From Syntrophomonadaceae bacterium (GTDB taxonomy: Bacteria; Bacillota_B; Syntrophomonadia; Syntrophomonadales; Syntrophomonadaceae): a DNA stretch of 12,016 bases. The notes beneath the pieces were generated by a model that worked only from the letters and a program-made list of their open reading frames with translations, was not told the DNA's origin and ran no database searches. Where the stretch lies: positions 1 through 12,016 of the forward strand of contig DAOUSQ010000017.1 in NCBI GenBank assembly GCA_030627145.1, written 5' to 3'. The translations under genes were made by a program, and so were the position numbers. Below are positions 1-7,484 of the stretch, piece after piece (the first letter of the stretch is position 1; each line of letters begins with the position of its first letter).

Positions 1-134
1 GAGAGTTTTTTTCCTGTGCCTCTTCTAGTAATAAAGGCAAAGGCTAAAAAAACAGGGTGTTGATGTAGTTTTTGGCACCCATAATATTCACCAACTGCCT
101 TTATTACTAGAAGAGGCACAGGAAAAAAACTCTC
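1..134. repeat. Perfect 39-bp inverted repeat at the window start (probable fold-back artefact)
   Basis: Bases 1-39 are the exact reverse complement of 96-134, with a 56-base loop (40-95). The right arm is genuine miaB coding sequence, because the frame that encodes the radical SAM core reads back through it without interruption. In the same frame the left arm has a TAA at 32-34 and does not resemble MiaB. Real miaB sequence therefore seems to begin near base 38-40. A long perfect palindrome exactly at a sequence end, with one arm copied from coding DNA, is typical of a chimeric fold-back read or assembly error. A true local inversion is possible but less likely. Confidence 0.9.
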
Positions 135-1075
135 CAGTAATTAACGTGTGGGAAAAAGAAGGTGAAATAGTAGAAACACTTCCTTCAAGGCGAAAAAATG
201 GATTAAGCGCTTTTGTAAATATCATGTACGGCTGTAACAATTTCTGCAGTTACTGTATTGTGCCTTACACAAGAGGCAGGGAAAGGAGCAGGCGACCTTC
301 AGATATTATAACGGAAATTAAGGAAGTTGCTGTAAATGGGTACAAAGAAGTAACTTTACTGGGGCAAAATGTCAACTCATATGGCAAAGGACTTGATGAA
401 AAAGTGGATTTTTCTGATTTACTCATGATGGTTTCCTCCATTGATGGTATAGAACGTATTCGTTTTACCACTTCTCATCCTAAAGATGTATCAGATAAGC
501 TTATCGAGACAATTGCTGAAAATAAAAAGATATGTGAACATATCCATGTAGCTGTACAGGCAGGGAGTAATCGAATCCTGGAAAGAATGAATCGTAAATA
601 CACAAGAGAACATTACCTGGAACTTGCAGCTAAAATACGAGAGAATATTCCTGGTGTGGCTATTACTACAGATATTATTGTTGGGTTTCCCGGTGAAACT
701 GAAGATGATTTTTTACAAACTATTGATATAGTAGAAAAAGTACGTTTCGATGCAGCTTTTACGTTTATGTATTCTGTTCGCAGCGGGACAAGAGCAGCCC
801 AATTCCAGGATCAGATCCCGTTAGAAGTAAAAAAAGACAGGCTGCTGCGTTTGAATGCAATTCAATATAAAATTGCCGCAGAGAAAAACAAATCGCTGGA
901 GGATACGGAACAGGAAGTTCTGGTGGAAGGCCCCAGCAAGACAGATAAATTAATGTCAAGGACCCGGACAAATCGTATTGTTATTTTTTCTGGGCCCAAA
1001 ACCTTAATTGGAAAGCTAATTAATGTTAAAATAACAGAAGCAAAAACTTTTTCTCTGTTTGGCAAATTAGTTTAA
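41..1075 (+). CDS. miaB: tRNA-2-methylthio-N6-dimethylallyladenosine synthase MiaB, 5' end missing
   Basis: MiaB is a cytoplasmic radical SAM enzyme with two [4Fe-4S] clusters. It adds a methylthio group to i6A37 of tRNAs, giving ms2i6A37, after MiaA has installed the isopentenyl group. The open frame extends upstream of the first possible GTG at 146 and encodes [14 protein letters not shown], typical of the end of the N-terminal UPF0004 domain. The radical SAM CxxxCxxC cysteines are encoded at 233-235, 245-247 and 254-256 (context [20 protein letters not shown]). The last ~65 residues form a TRAM-like RNA-binding domain, and the TAA stop is at 1073-1075. The N-terminal ~100 residues, including the auxiliary-cluster cysteines, are missing because of the inverted repeat at the edge. 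The adjacent YmcA-like gene supports orthology to B. subtilis ymcB. MtaB or RimO are less likely given the motif context and neighbours. Confidence 0.93.
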   Translation, partial: RLKKQGVDVVFGTHNIHQLPLLLEEAQEKNSPVINVWEKEGEIVETLPSRRKNGLSAFVNIMYGCNNFCSYCIVPYTRGRERSRRPSDIITEIKEVAVNGYKEVTLLGQNVNSYGKGLDEKVDFSDLLMMVSSIDGIERIRFTTSHPKDVSDKLIETIAENKKICEHIHVAVQAGSNRILERMNRKYTREHYLELAAKIRENIPGVAITTDIIVGFPGETEDDFLQTIDIVEKVRFDAAFTFMYSVRSGTRAAQFQDQIPLEVKKDRLLRLNAIQYKIAAEKNKSLEDTEQEVLVEGPSKTDKLMSRTRTNRIVIFSGPKTLIGKLINVKITEAKTFSLFGKLV

Positions 1076-1185
1076 ACGGTACAACTATGAGTCTTTTTAG
1101 ATAATAGTAATAATGAAATATTAATATTAAAGTTAGGTAACCGTTTATCAAGCCATCTGAGTTAAAAAAATTAGGAGGGAATTTT

Positions 1186-1566
1186 TTGAGTAGAGAGGAA
1201 ATAATAATGTTGGCTCATCAACTGGGGGATGCTGTCAAGAGGTCTGATGAAATCCAGGCAGTTATGGATGTTCAAGGCAAACTTCAAGCAGATAAAGAGG
1301 CCTCTAATCTGGTAATGCGTTACCAGGATGTTAAAAACCAAATAGAAAATAAAATGAGAGATGGTCTTGCTATAACTGAAGTAGATAAAAACCATCTTAA
1401 AATTTTGGAACAGCAGTTGAATAATAATTCAATCGTTAGTGAATTAATCAGTGTCCAGAAGAAGTTTGAAAATCTGATGGAGGCTGTATACTTTGCCATG
1501 AACCAGGCCATATCGGGGGGCTGTTCTTCAGATTGCAGTTCCTGTGGAGGAAATTGTGGGATCTAA
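1186..1566 (+). CDS. YlbF/YmcA-family (Ric complex) protein with cysteine-rich tail
   Basis: This 126-residue protein starts at TTG, six bases after a strong AGGAGGG (1173-1179). The body is predicted to be almost entirely helical, with heptad-like stretches, as in the YlbF/YmcA (Com_YlbF) family. In B. subtilis, RicA (YmcA), RicF (YlbF) and RicT form a cytoplasmic complex that carries [4Fe-4S] clusters and affects RNase Y-dependent processing, competence, biofilm formation and sporulation. The C-terminus, GGCSSDCSSCGGNCGI, places cysteines at 113, 117, 120 and 124 (CxxxCxxCxxxC), very like the tail I recall for YlbF. Its position directly after miaB is that of ymcA (ricA). Sequence thus points to RicF and synteny to RicA, so no symbol is given. 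An intrinsic terminator follows 28 bases after the stop. Confidence 0.85.
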   Translation: MSREEIIMLAHQLGDAVKRSDEIQAVMDVQGKLQADKEASNLVMRYQDVKNQIENKMRDGLAITEVDKNHLKILEQQLNNNSIVSELISVQKKFENLMEAVYFAMNQAISGGCSSDCSSCGGNCGI

Positions 1567-1593
1567 TTAAGGTAAGAAATATTCGAAATAAAG

Positions 1594-1621
1594 AAAGACT
1601 TAGTTCTCTAAGTCTTTTTTT
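1594..1621 (+). terminator. Intrinsic terminator after the YlbF-family gene
   Basis: A 10-bp perfect stem (AAAGACTTAG at 1594-1603, CTAAGTCTTT at 1608-1617) with a TTCT loop is followed by uninterrupted T to 1621. It is a strong Rho-independent terminator that separates the miaB-ylbF unit from mutS. Confidence 0.9.
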
Positions 1622-1628
1622 ATTAAGT

Positions 1629-1657
1629 ATGTAATTAATGGAATACCTTGATATAAT
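1629..1657 (+). promoter_or_regulatory. Candidate sigma-A promoter for mutS (extended -10)
   Basis: A perfect TATAAT at 1652-1657 is preceded by TG at 1649-1650, giving an extended -10 (TGaTATAAT). The -35 region is poor: ATGTAA at 1629-1634, 17 bases upstream, matches 3 of 6 positions of TTGACA. It lies between the preceding terminator and the mutS ribosome binding site, where a promoter is expected. It is assigned from motif and position only. Confidence 0.55.
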
Positions 1658-1710
1658 AAGTTGAAAGCAGGGTAATATTACTTAATGGTGTTTCAGGAGG
1701 TAAATGGGAA

Positions 1711-4305
1711 GTGCCAAAATATACCCCGATGATTGAACAGTATTTAGAAATAAAAAAAGAACATCAAGATGCAATACTCTTTTTTCGTCTTGGTGATTTT
1801 TATGAAATGTTTTTTGAGGATGCAGAACTTGCAGCAAAGGAATTGGAAATAGTTCTTACTGCCAGAGATGGTGGATTGTCTAAGGTTCCCATGTGCGGAA
1901 TTCCTTATCATTCTGTTAATAACTATGTAGCAAAACTAATCAGCCGCGGGTATAAAATAGCTATATGCGAACAGGTTGAAGATCCCCAAGTTGCTAAAGG
2001 TATAGTAAAACGGGAAGTAATAAAAATAATTACTCCGGGAACTATTATGGATGATGGTATATTAGAAGAGAATAGTAATAATTACCTGGCAGCCATTATC
2101 CAGGAAAGAGGTATTATAGGTTTTTCATATATAGACATATCAACCGGTGATTTTTGGGTTACAGAAATATCAGGAAATGACGCCAGTGAAAAACTAATAA
2201 GTGAAATGCAGCGCCTTTCTCCTGCGGAGTGTCTGGTCCCGCAGTGGAATGGTTTTAATCCGTTATGGTACGAAAAACTCAAGGTGAGCAGCAGTGCGTC
2301 CATAACTGTAATAAATAAAGAAAACCTGAATATTGAAAAGGCCAGAGATCTTTTGTTAGAACAGTTTCCAATATCATCACTGGAACCTCTTGGCTTGAAG
2401 GATTATTTTTGCGGGACACTTGCTGCCGCAGCAATAATTTCTTTCTTAAATGAGACCCAAAAAACCAGCTTAAAGCACATCCGAAAGCTTCGAACGTATA
2501 GCACCGATTATTTTCTTGATATGGATTATTCTACCCGGAGAAATCTGGAATTAACATCTACTATTCGAGAGAATAAAAGGGAAGGTTCTTTACTGGGTGT
2601 TCTTGATTGTTGTTGCACAGCTATGGGAAAGAGGGTTCTCAGGCACTGGATTGAACAACCATTGAGGGACCTTGAAGAGATTAATAAAAGGCTGGATGCT
2701 GTAGAAGAATTAAAAAACAATCTTATTATGAGGTCCGAATTAAAGAGCAGACTTTCCAGGGTTTATGATATGGAAAGATTGGCAGGGAAAATTGGTAGTG
2801 GTTTGGCCAAACCAAGAGACCTTTTAGCCCTGAAAGCATCTATTAAGGCGCTGGAGGGACTTACACAGGTATTACAAGATTCTACAAGTTATATTTTACA
2901 AACTATGGCCAGTATGGATTTACTCGGCGATATATATGATTTTATTGACAAATCTATTGATGATGAAGCTCAGGTAAACATACGAGAAGGCGGAATAATA
3001 AAGACAGGATATAACCCGGAAGTTGATGAACTTAGAAGATTATCCCAGCAGGGTTCAAACTGGCTAATTGAATTTGAACAAAAAGAAAAACAACGTACGG
3101 GAATAAAATATTTGAAGGTAGGCTATAATAAAGTTTTTGGGTATTACATAGAAGTGAGCAAGTCTAACCTGCATATGATACCGGAGAACTACCACCGGAA
3201 ACAAACCCTGGTTAATACAGAGCGGTTTATTTGTGAAGAATTAAAAAATTATGAAGACAGGATACTTGGTGCCAGGGGAAAATTATATTCCCTTGAATAT
3301 AATGAATTTAATAAAATCCGGGAACAACTGGGCAGGCACCTGGAAAGGATACAAAAAACTGCACATGAAATAGCCTGCATTGATGTATTCTTCGGGTTGT
3401 CGGAAGCAGCTTATATAAATGATTATATACGGCCACGGGTAGATGAAAGTGGTACAATTAAAATCAAAGCTGGAAGACATCCTGTGGTAGAAAAGTCGTT
3501 GAGAAACTCCCGCTTTGTTCCCAATGATATTAATATAAATATAAACACAGAACGTTTTGCCATTATTACCGGGCCCAATATGGGTGGAAAAAGTACTTTT
3601 ATGCGTCAGATTGCGTTGCTGGTTATAATGGCCCAGATGGGGAGCTTTATTCCTGCTGATAAGGCCCAAATAGGAATAGTTGATAAGATATTTACCCGCG
3701 TTGGGGCAGCAGATGATTTGGCAAGAGGGCAGAGTACCTTTATGGTTGAAATGGTAGAAGTTGCAAATATTTTGAATAATTCCACTGATTCAAGTCTTAT
3801 TATACTTGATGAAATCGGCAGGGGAACAAGTACATACGATGGACTGAGCATTGCGCAATCAGTTAGCGAGTACATTCATAAAAACATAAAGGCTAAAACG
3901 TTATTTGCAACTCATTATCATGAATTAACCTCTTTGAGCCAGCAGATAGAAGGTGTTATTAACCTCTCTGTTTCAGTTAAAGAATCCGGTGACACAATAG
4001 TCTTTCTGAAAAAGGTTTTGCCGGGAAAAGCTGATAAAAGTTATGGCTTACATGTAGCCAGACTAGCTGGTTTACCTGAAAGGGTAATTAGTAGGGCTCA
4101 AGAAATTCTTACCGGGCTTGAAGAAAAAAAGATAGAAAACCAAAAAGAAAGTATCACTCAGCCGGGGCTTTTTGTTGATAACAATCCGGTTTTTGAAGAG
4201 TTATTTGAAGAGTTAAATAATTTAAACCCTGATGAATTATCGCCCAGGGATGCTTTGATGTATTTGTACCGCTTGAAAGAACTGGTTAAGAATAGACCCT
4301 CATGA
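1711..4305 (+). CDS. mutS: DNA mismatch repair protein MutS
   Basis: MutS recognises base mismatches and small loops in DNA and recruits MutL in an ATP-dependent way. The 864-residue length is usual for bacterial MutS. The N-terminal mismatch-recognition domain has the FYE motif (F30, Y31, E32) that inserts at the mismatch. The core and clamp domains follow. The C-terminal ABC-type ATPase has Walker A GPNMGGKST (621-629), Walker B LIILDEIGRGTST with D700 and E701, and an ATHYHEL switch. Near the C-terminus, QPGLF (817-821) resembles a sliding-clamp (DnaN) binding motif; this is an inference. The GTG start is chosen because AGGAGG (1695-1700) lies 10 bases upstream and the N-terminus matches the family (PKYTPMIEQYLEIKKEH). 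It has its own terminator-promoter boundary upstream. mutL lies further down the same strand, separated by two unrelated-looking genes. Confidence 0.98.
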   Translation: MPKYTPMIEQYLEIKKEHQDAILFFRLGDFYEMFFEDAELAAKELEIVLTARDGGLSKVPMCGIPYHSVNNYVAKLISRGYKIAICEQVEDPQVAKGIVKREVIKIITPGTIMDDGILEENSNNYLAAIIQERGIIGFSYIDISTGDFWVTEISGNDASEKLISEMQRLSPAECLVPQWNGFNPLWYEKLKVSSSASITVINKENLNIEKARDLLLEQFPISSLEPLGLKDYFCGTLAAAAIISFLNETQKTSLKHIRKLRTYSTDYFLDMDYSTRRNLELTSTIRENKREGSLLGVLDCCCTAMGKRVLRHWIEQPLRDLEEINKRLDAVEELKNNLIMRSELKSRLSRVYDMERLAGKIGSGLAKPRDLLALKASIKALEGLTQVLQDSTSYILQTMASMDLLGDIYDFIDKSIDDEAQVNIREGGIIKTGYNPEVDELRRLSQQGSNWLIEFEQKEKQRTGIKYLKVGYNKVFGYYIEVSKSNLHMIPENYHRKQTLVNTERFICEELKNYEDRILGARGKLYSLEYNEFNKIREQLGRHLERIQKTAHEIACIDVFFGLSEAAYINDYIRPRVDESGTIKIKAGRHPVVEKSLRNSRFVPNDINININTERFAIITGPNMGGKSTFMRQIALLVIMAQMGSFIPADKAQIGIVDKIFTRVGAADDLARGQSTFMVEMVEVANILNNSTDSSLIILDEIGRGTSTYDGLSIAQSVSEYIHKNIKAKTLFATHYHELTSLSQQIEGVINLSVSVKESGDTIVFLKKVLPGKADKSYGLHVARLAGLPERVISRAQEILTGLEEKKIENQKESITQPGLFVDNNPVFEELFEELNNLNPDELSPRDALMYLYRLKELVKNRPS

Positions 4306-4334
4306 TACTGACGGTGTCACCATAAGTATCATGA
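4300..4334. repeat. Nested inverted repeat across the mutS stop codon
   Basis: TCATGATACT (4300-4309) pairs perfectly with AGTATCATGA (4325-4334). The 15-base loop holds a smaller dyad, GGTG-T-CACC (4313-4321). The outer arm contains the mutS TGA stop. There is no T-run after it, so it is not a standard intrinsic terminator. It may act as a 3' RNA stabiliser, a partial attenuator or a protein-binding operator; the sequence does not decide. Confidence 0.6.
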
Positions 4335-4440
4335 AATCTATGTACAAACGCGGCAAAACCAGGCCAGTTGATAGTAGATAAAGATTATGTAAAGGTCTGG
4401 ATTAGAATAACTGTTAGGTGAAAGTTAGTTTACTAAAATA

Positions 4441-4446
4441 AGGAGG
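4441..4446 (+). promoter_or_regulatory. Shine-Dalgarno site deciding the HyuA-like start
   Basis: AGGAGG lies in the context TAAGGAGGTGG, nearly identical to the full anti-Shine-Dalgarno complement. The longest frame would start at a GTG (4446-4448) that overlaps this site and so cannot be used efficiently. The next in-frame GTG (4455) is eight bases downstream of AGGAGG, which is ideal spacing. Confidence 0.8.
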
Positions 4447-4454
4447 TGGAGCTC

Positions 4455-6134
4455 GTGTTGATCGGAATTGATGTCGGGGGAACTTTTACTGATGGAGTCC
4501 TTTTTGAGAATAATTTTGTAGTTTCAGTAGTAAAAAGGCCCACTGACGAAAGCAATCTAAAAAACAGCTTACTTGAGGTATTAGACGAGCTGTTAAAAGA
4601 AGGAAAAGGAAGTAGAATAGAGCGTATTGTCTTAAGTACTACCCTGGTTACTAATATCCTGGCAACCAGACGTGGGGAAAGAACTGCTCTAATACTTTTA
4701 CCCGGTCATGGACTGCCACATCAGGCTTATGACCTTTGCCAGGATATATATTTTTTAAAGGGAAGCATTGATTTCAGGGGTAGAGTAATTGAAGCACCGG
4801 ATAAAAAGGAAATTATACAAACTTTAGAGGAAATAAGAGCCTCAGGTATAGAACGGGTAGCTGTGGTTGGCAAGTTTTCCAACAGGAATAATTCACATGA
4901 AAAAATGATAGAGAGTATTATCAGGGATAAATTTCCTGAATTATTAGTTTCTCTGGGGTCTGAAATTGCAGGGAAACTAAATTTCCCCCGGCGTGCAGTA
5001 ACCACGTATTATACAGCAATGACATTAGACGAGTGGAATAAGTTTGCAGATGAGATAGAACAGGCCCTAAAAGAAAGAGATTTAAAGACTGAAGTTCATA
5101 TTTTAAAAGCAGATGGCGGTACAGTGCCTCTGGAAATATCAAGAAACAAACCCTGTGAAACAGTTTTTTCCGGGCCTGCTGCCAGTACTATGGGGGCAGT
5201 TGCATTAACCCGCGATAACTCAAACTCGGTTGTTCTGGATATCGGGGGAACTACCACTGATATATCCCTTATAATTGATGGGCAACCTCTTTATGCATCA
5301 AAAGGAGCCCGTATTAACGATAAATACACCCATGTTAATGCCTTTGCCGTTAAATCAATTCCACTTGGGGGAGATAGTGTTATAGGGTTCAATGGCGAAA
5401 TCACAGTAGGACCACATAGAGAGAATGTAGCGGCATGTTTTGGGGGAAATTCACCGACTGTAACTGATGCTTTTAATTGTTTATATAACCTGGGAATCGG
5501 TGAACAGGAGCTATCCACTGAAAAACTGCAGGATTTCGCTGGAAAATATAATTTGGATTTTAATGATTTATGCTCTACTATTGTTAACGTGGTTGTTGAA
5601 CAACTTATTCAAACGATTAATGAAATGTTTTTAGAATGGGAGAATGAACCTGCGTATAAGGTTTGGGAAATTATAAACCAGAGGAAGTTTAAACTTGACC
5701 GTATAATTGGTATAGGTGCTGCAGCAGAGGCCATAATCCCTGTGCTGGGTAAGAGAATAAACGTAGATTACTATTTACACAATTATTCGCCAGTAGCCAA
5801 TGCACTTGGTGCATGTGTGGTACGGCCAACACTCGCAGTTGACCTGCATGTAGACACCCAGAATAAAATGTATACCGTGTCCCCGGGTAGTTATGCAGGG
5901 ACAATTGAAAAACCGGGCAATTTTCAACTTAATGATGCCAAAAACCTGGCCATGGAATATTTAATAAAATTAGGTAAGGAAAGGGGAATGGAAGAGTACA
6001 CTGGTGAGTTCGACTATTATTTGGAAGAACAATTTAACCTTATCAGGGGCTGGAACAGGGTAGGAAAATTATTTGATATTGGTATTCAGGTTTCACCTGG
6101 ATTTATAAAAGAATACAAGGGGGTGCAGATATGA
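4455..6134 (+). CDS. Hydantoinase/oxoprolinase (HyuA)-family ATPase, short form
   Basis: The protein has 559 residues from the GTG chosen by its Shine-Dalgarno site. It has the actin/Hsp70-like (ASKHA) nucleotide-binding signature of the HyuA / 5-oxoprolinase / acetone carboxylase beta family. Phosphate-1 loop is IGIDVGGTFTD (residues 3-13), phosphate-2 loop is VLDIGGTTTDISLI (D262-D269) and an adenosine-type GIGAAAEAI lies at 419-427. Known members couple ATP hydrolysis to opening of cyclic amides (hydantoin, 5-oxoproline) or to carboxylation, generally with a HyuB-like partner. No HyuB is present in this window, and the protein is shorter than the usual roughly 650-700 residues, apparently lacking C-terminal sequence. 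Its stop overlaps the start of the deacetylase-like gene by four bases (ATGA), implying translational coupling. The actual substrate cannot be deduced. Confidence 0.88.
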   Translation: MLIGIDVGGTFTDGVLFENNFVVSVVKRPTDESNLKNSLLEVLDELLKEGKGSRIERIVLSTTLVTNILATRRGERTALILLPGHGLPHQAYDLCQDIYFLKGSIDFRGRVIEAPDKKEIIQTLEEIRASGIERVAVVGKFSNRNNSHEKMIESIIRDKFPELLVSLGSEIAGKLNFPRRAVTTYYTAMTLDEWNKFADEIEQALKERDLKTEVHILKADGGTVPLEISRNKPCETVFSGPAASTMGAVALTRDNSNSVVLDIGGTTTDISLIIDGQPLYASKGARINDKYTHVNAFAVKSIPLGGDSVIGFNGEITVGPHRENVAACFGGNSPTVTDAFNCLYNLGIGEQELSTEKLQDFAGKYNLDFNDLCSTIVNVVVEQLIQTINEMFLEWENEPAYKVWEIINQRKFKLDRIIGIGAAAEAIIPVLGKRINVDYYLHNYSPVANALGACVVRPTLAVDLHVDTQNKMYTVSPGSYAGTIEKPGNFQLNDAKNLAMEYLIKLGKERGMEEYTGEFDYYLEEQFNLIRGWNRVGKLFDIGIQVSPGFIKEYKGVQI

Positions 6135-7483
6135 AGCCAACAGGAATCCTATTTTTTCCTGCTTTTGACTGGGCCATTTCGCCCACTCATCCTGAACGAG
6201 AAGAAAGACTATTATATACACGAGACCAGATATTTGAAGAAGGTATAATGGACCTGCCCCAGATAAAAGAATATAAACCCGGCCTGGCTGCTCATAAAGA
6301 TATAGCCAGAGTTCATTTTTGTGTACCTGACATTGATTCCCAGATTACTGAAGCTCATCTGGTATCAGCAGGTTCGGCTCTGGTCATTGCTGATGCCGTG
6401 ATGCAGGGAGAAGTCAAAAACGGTTTTGCAATCATCAGGCCGCCGGGACATCATGCAATGACTGTTAGTCATGGTAACAGGGGTTTTTGTAATATTAATA
6501 ATGAAGCTATTATGGTTGAGTATTTGCGCCAGAAGTACGGAATAAAAAAGGTGGCAATTGTTGATACAGATGTTCATCACGGGGATGGTAGCCAAGAAAT
6601 ATTCTATAATGATCCCGATGTATTATTTATTTCTTTTCACCAGGATGGCAGGACATTATATCCGGGAACAGGTTTTATGGACGAACTGGGAGGACCTCTT
6701 GCTTACGGAAGTACTATCAATATTCCCCTGGCTCCGCGAACTACAGATACCGGTATTAACTATGCTATAGACCACTTAATTTTGCCCATTTTAGAAGAAT
6801 TTAAAACAGATATTGTAATAAATTCTGCCGGGCAGGACAATCATTACAGTGATCCTCTGGCAAACATGGCTTTTTCAGCACAGGGGTATGCAACCTTGAA
6901 TTCAAAATTGGCACCAGATATAGCAGTATTGGAAGGTGGTTACTCGGTTGAAACAGCTCTACCTTATATAAATATGGGTTTGATAATGGCTATGGCCGGG
7001 ATTGATTTTTCTAATTTACGTGAACCTGATTATTCACCATCGAAATTAAAAGAATCACCTTCTAATCTCGAAAAAATCAAAGAGATGGTAGAAAAGCAGT
7101 TAGCGGTATTTAGAAGTCGTGAAGAAACAATAACCCTGAACAGAAAAAAAGGTAAAGATTTTCATACCAGTTACAAGAGCATTTTTTATGATACAGATTA
7201 TATACATGAAGAACAATATGTTAATTTGCGAATGTGTTCTAAATGCAGTGGGTTTAGAACTATAAATTCAACGGCTCAACACCAAAATGGGCAGAATTAC
7301 CAGGTATTTTGCATTACCATACCCGCCAATGCCTGTAAAACATGCCAGGACCAGGCACGAACTGCTTACCAGGATGCTTTAAGAATACATGATCAAAATT
7401 ATGACTTAATCTATCTGCAGGACAGGGTTAACGATGAATATAGAAAGACAGATTTAATGACAGATACGGAACAGGTTTTGTAA
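6131..7483 (+). CDS. Histone deacetylase/AcuC/AphA-superfamily hydrolase with cysteine-containing C-terminal extension
   Basis: The N-terminal ~300 residues are a zinc-dependent deacetylase (HDAC/arginase fold). The catalytic histidine pair is in PPGHHA (H107, H108). The zinc ligands D147 and H149 are in VDTDVHHGDG, and D236 in GQDNHYSDP. The transition-state tyrosine is Y271 in LEGGYS. All catalytic positions seem intact, so it should be active on an acetylated amine or another amide. Bacterial relatives act on acetylpolyamines, acetoin-pathway proteins and various amides, so 'histone' should not be taken literally. Residues ~300-450 form an extra region with CSKC (369-372), C394 and CKTC (402-405), possibly a zinc ribbon. 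It starts at ATG inside the upstream stop (ATGA), with GGGGG just before it, and ends one base before mutL. No signal peptide is seen, so it is presumably cytoplasmic. Confidence 0.9.
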   Translation: MKPTGILFFPAFDWAISPTHPEREERLLYTRDQIFEEGIMDLPQIKEYKPGLAAHKDIARVHFCVPDIDSQITEAHLVSAGSALVIADAVMQGEVKNGFAIIRPPGHHAMTVSHGNRGFCNINNEAIMVEYLRQKYGIKKVAIVDTDVHHGDGSQEIFYNDPDVLFISFHQDGRTLYPGTGFMDELGGPLAYGSTINIPLAPRTTDTGINYAIDHLILPILEEFKTDIVINSAGQDNHYSDPLANMAFSAQGYATLNSKLAPDIAVLEGGYSVETALPYINMGLIMAMAGIDFSNLREPDYSPSKLKESPSNLEKIKEMVEKQLAVFRSREETITLNRKKGKDFHTSYKSIFYDTDYIHEEQYVNLRMCSKCSGFRTINSTAQHQNGQNYQVFCITIPANACKTCQDQARTAYQDALRIHDQNYDLIYLQDRVNDEYRKTDLMTDTEQVL

Positions 7484-7484
7484 T

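Noticed and set aside
1072..1154. Approximate inverted repeat AAACGGTAC / GTAACCGTTT between miaB and the YlbF-family gene
   Set aside because: Imperfect (one unpaired base), arms far apart and no T-run; not convincing as a terminator or operator.
1704..1736. Out-of-frame ATG with a 10-codon frame overlapping the mutS start
   Set aside because: The ATG is only three bases from the AGGAGG, too close for good initiation, and the GTG at 1711 gives the conserved MutS N-terminus. Probably chance.
3283..3875. Open frames of 128 and 89 codons on the minus strand within mutS
   Set aside because: They lie opposite conserved MutS coding sequence, lack convincing ribosome binding sites, and their translations show no recognisable domain; shadows of the real gene.
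4358..4400. CCAGGCC / GGTCTGG possible stem upstream of the HyuA-like gene
   Set aside because: Seven pairs including a G-U with a long loop; no riboswitch-like architecture seen around it.
4446..4448. GTG as start of the HyuA-like gene
   Set aside because: It overlaps the last base of the AGGAGG itself; GTG at 4455 is at proper spacing and begins just before the conserved IGIDVGGTFTD.
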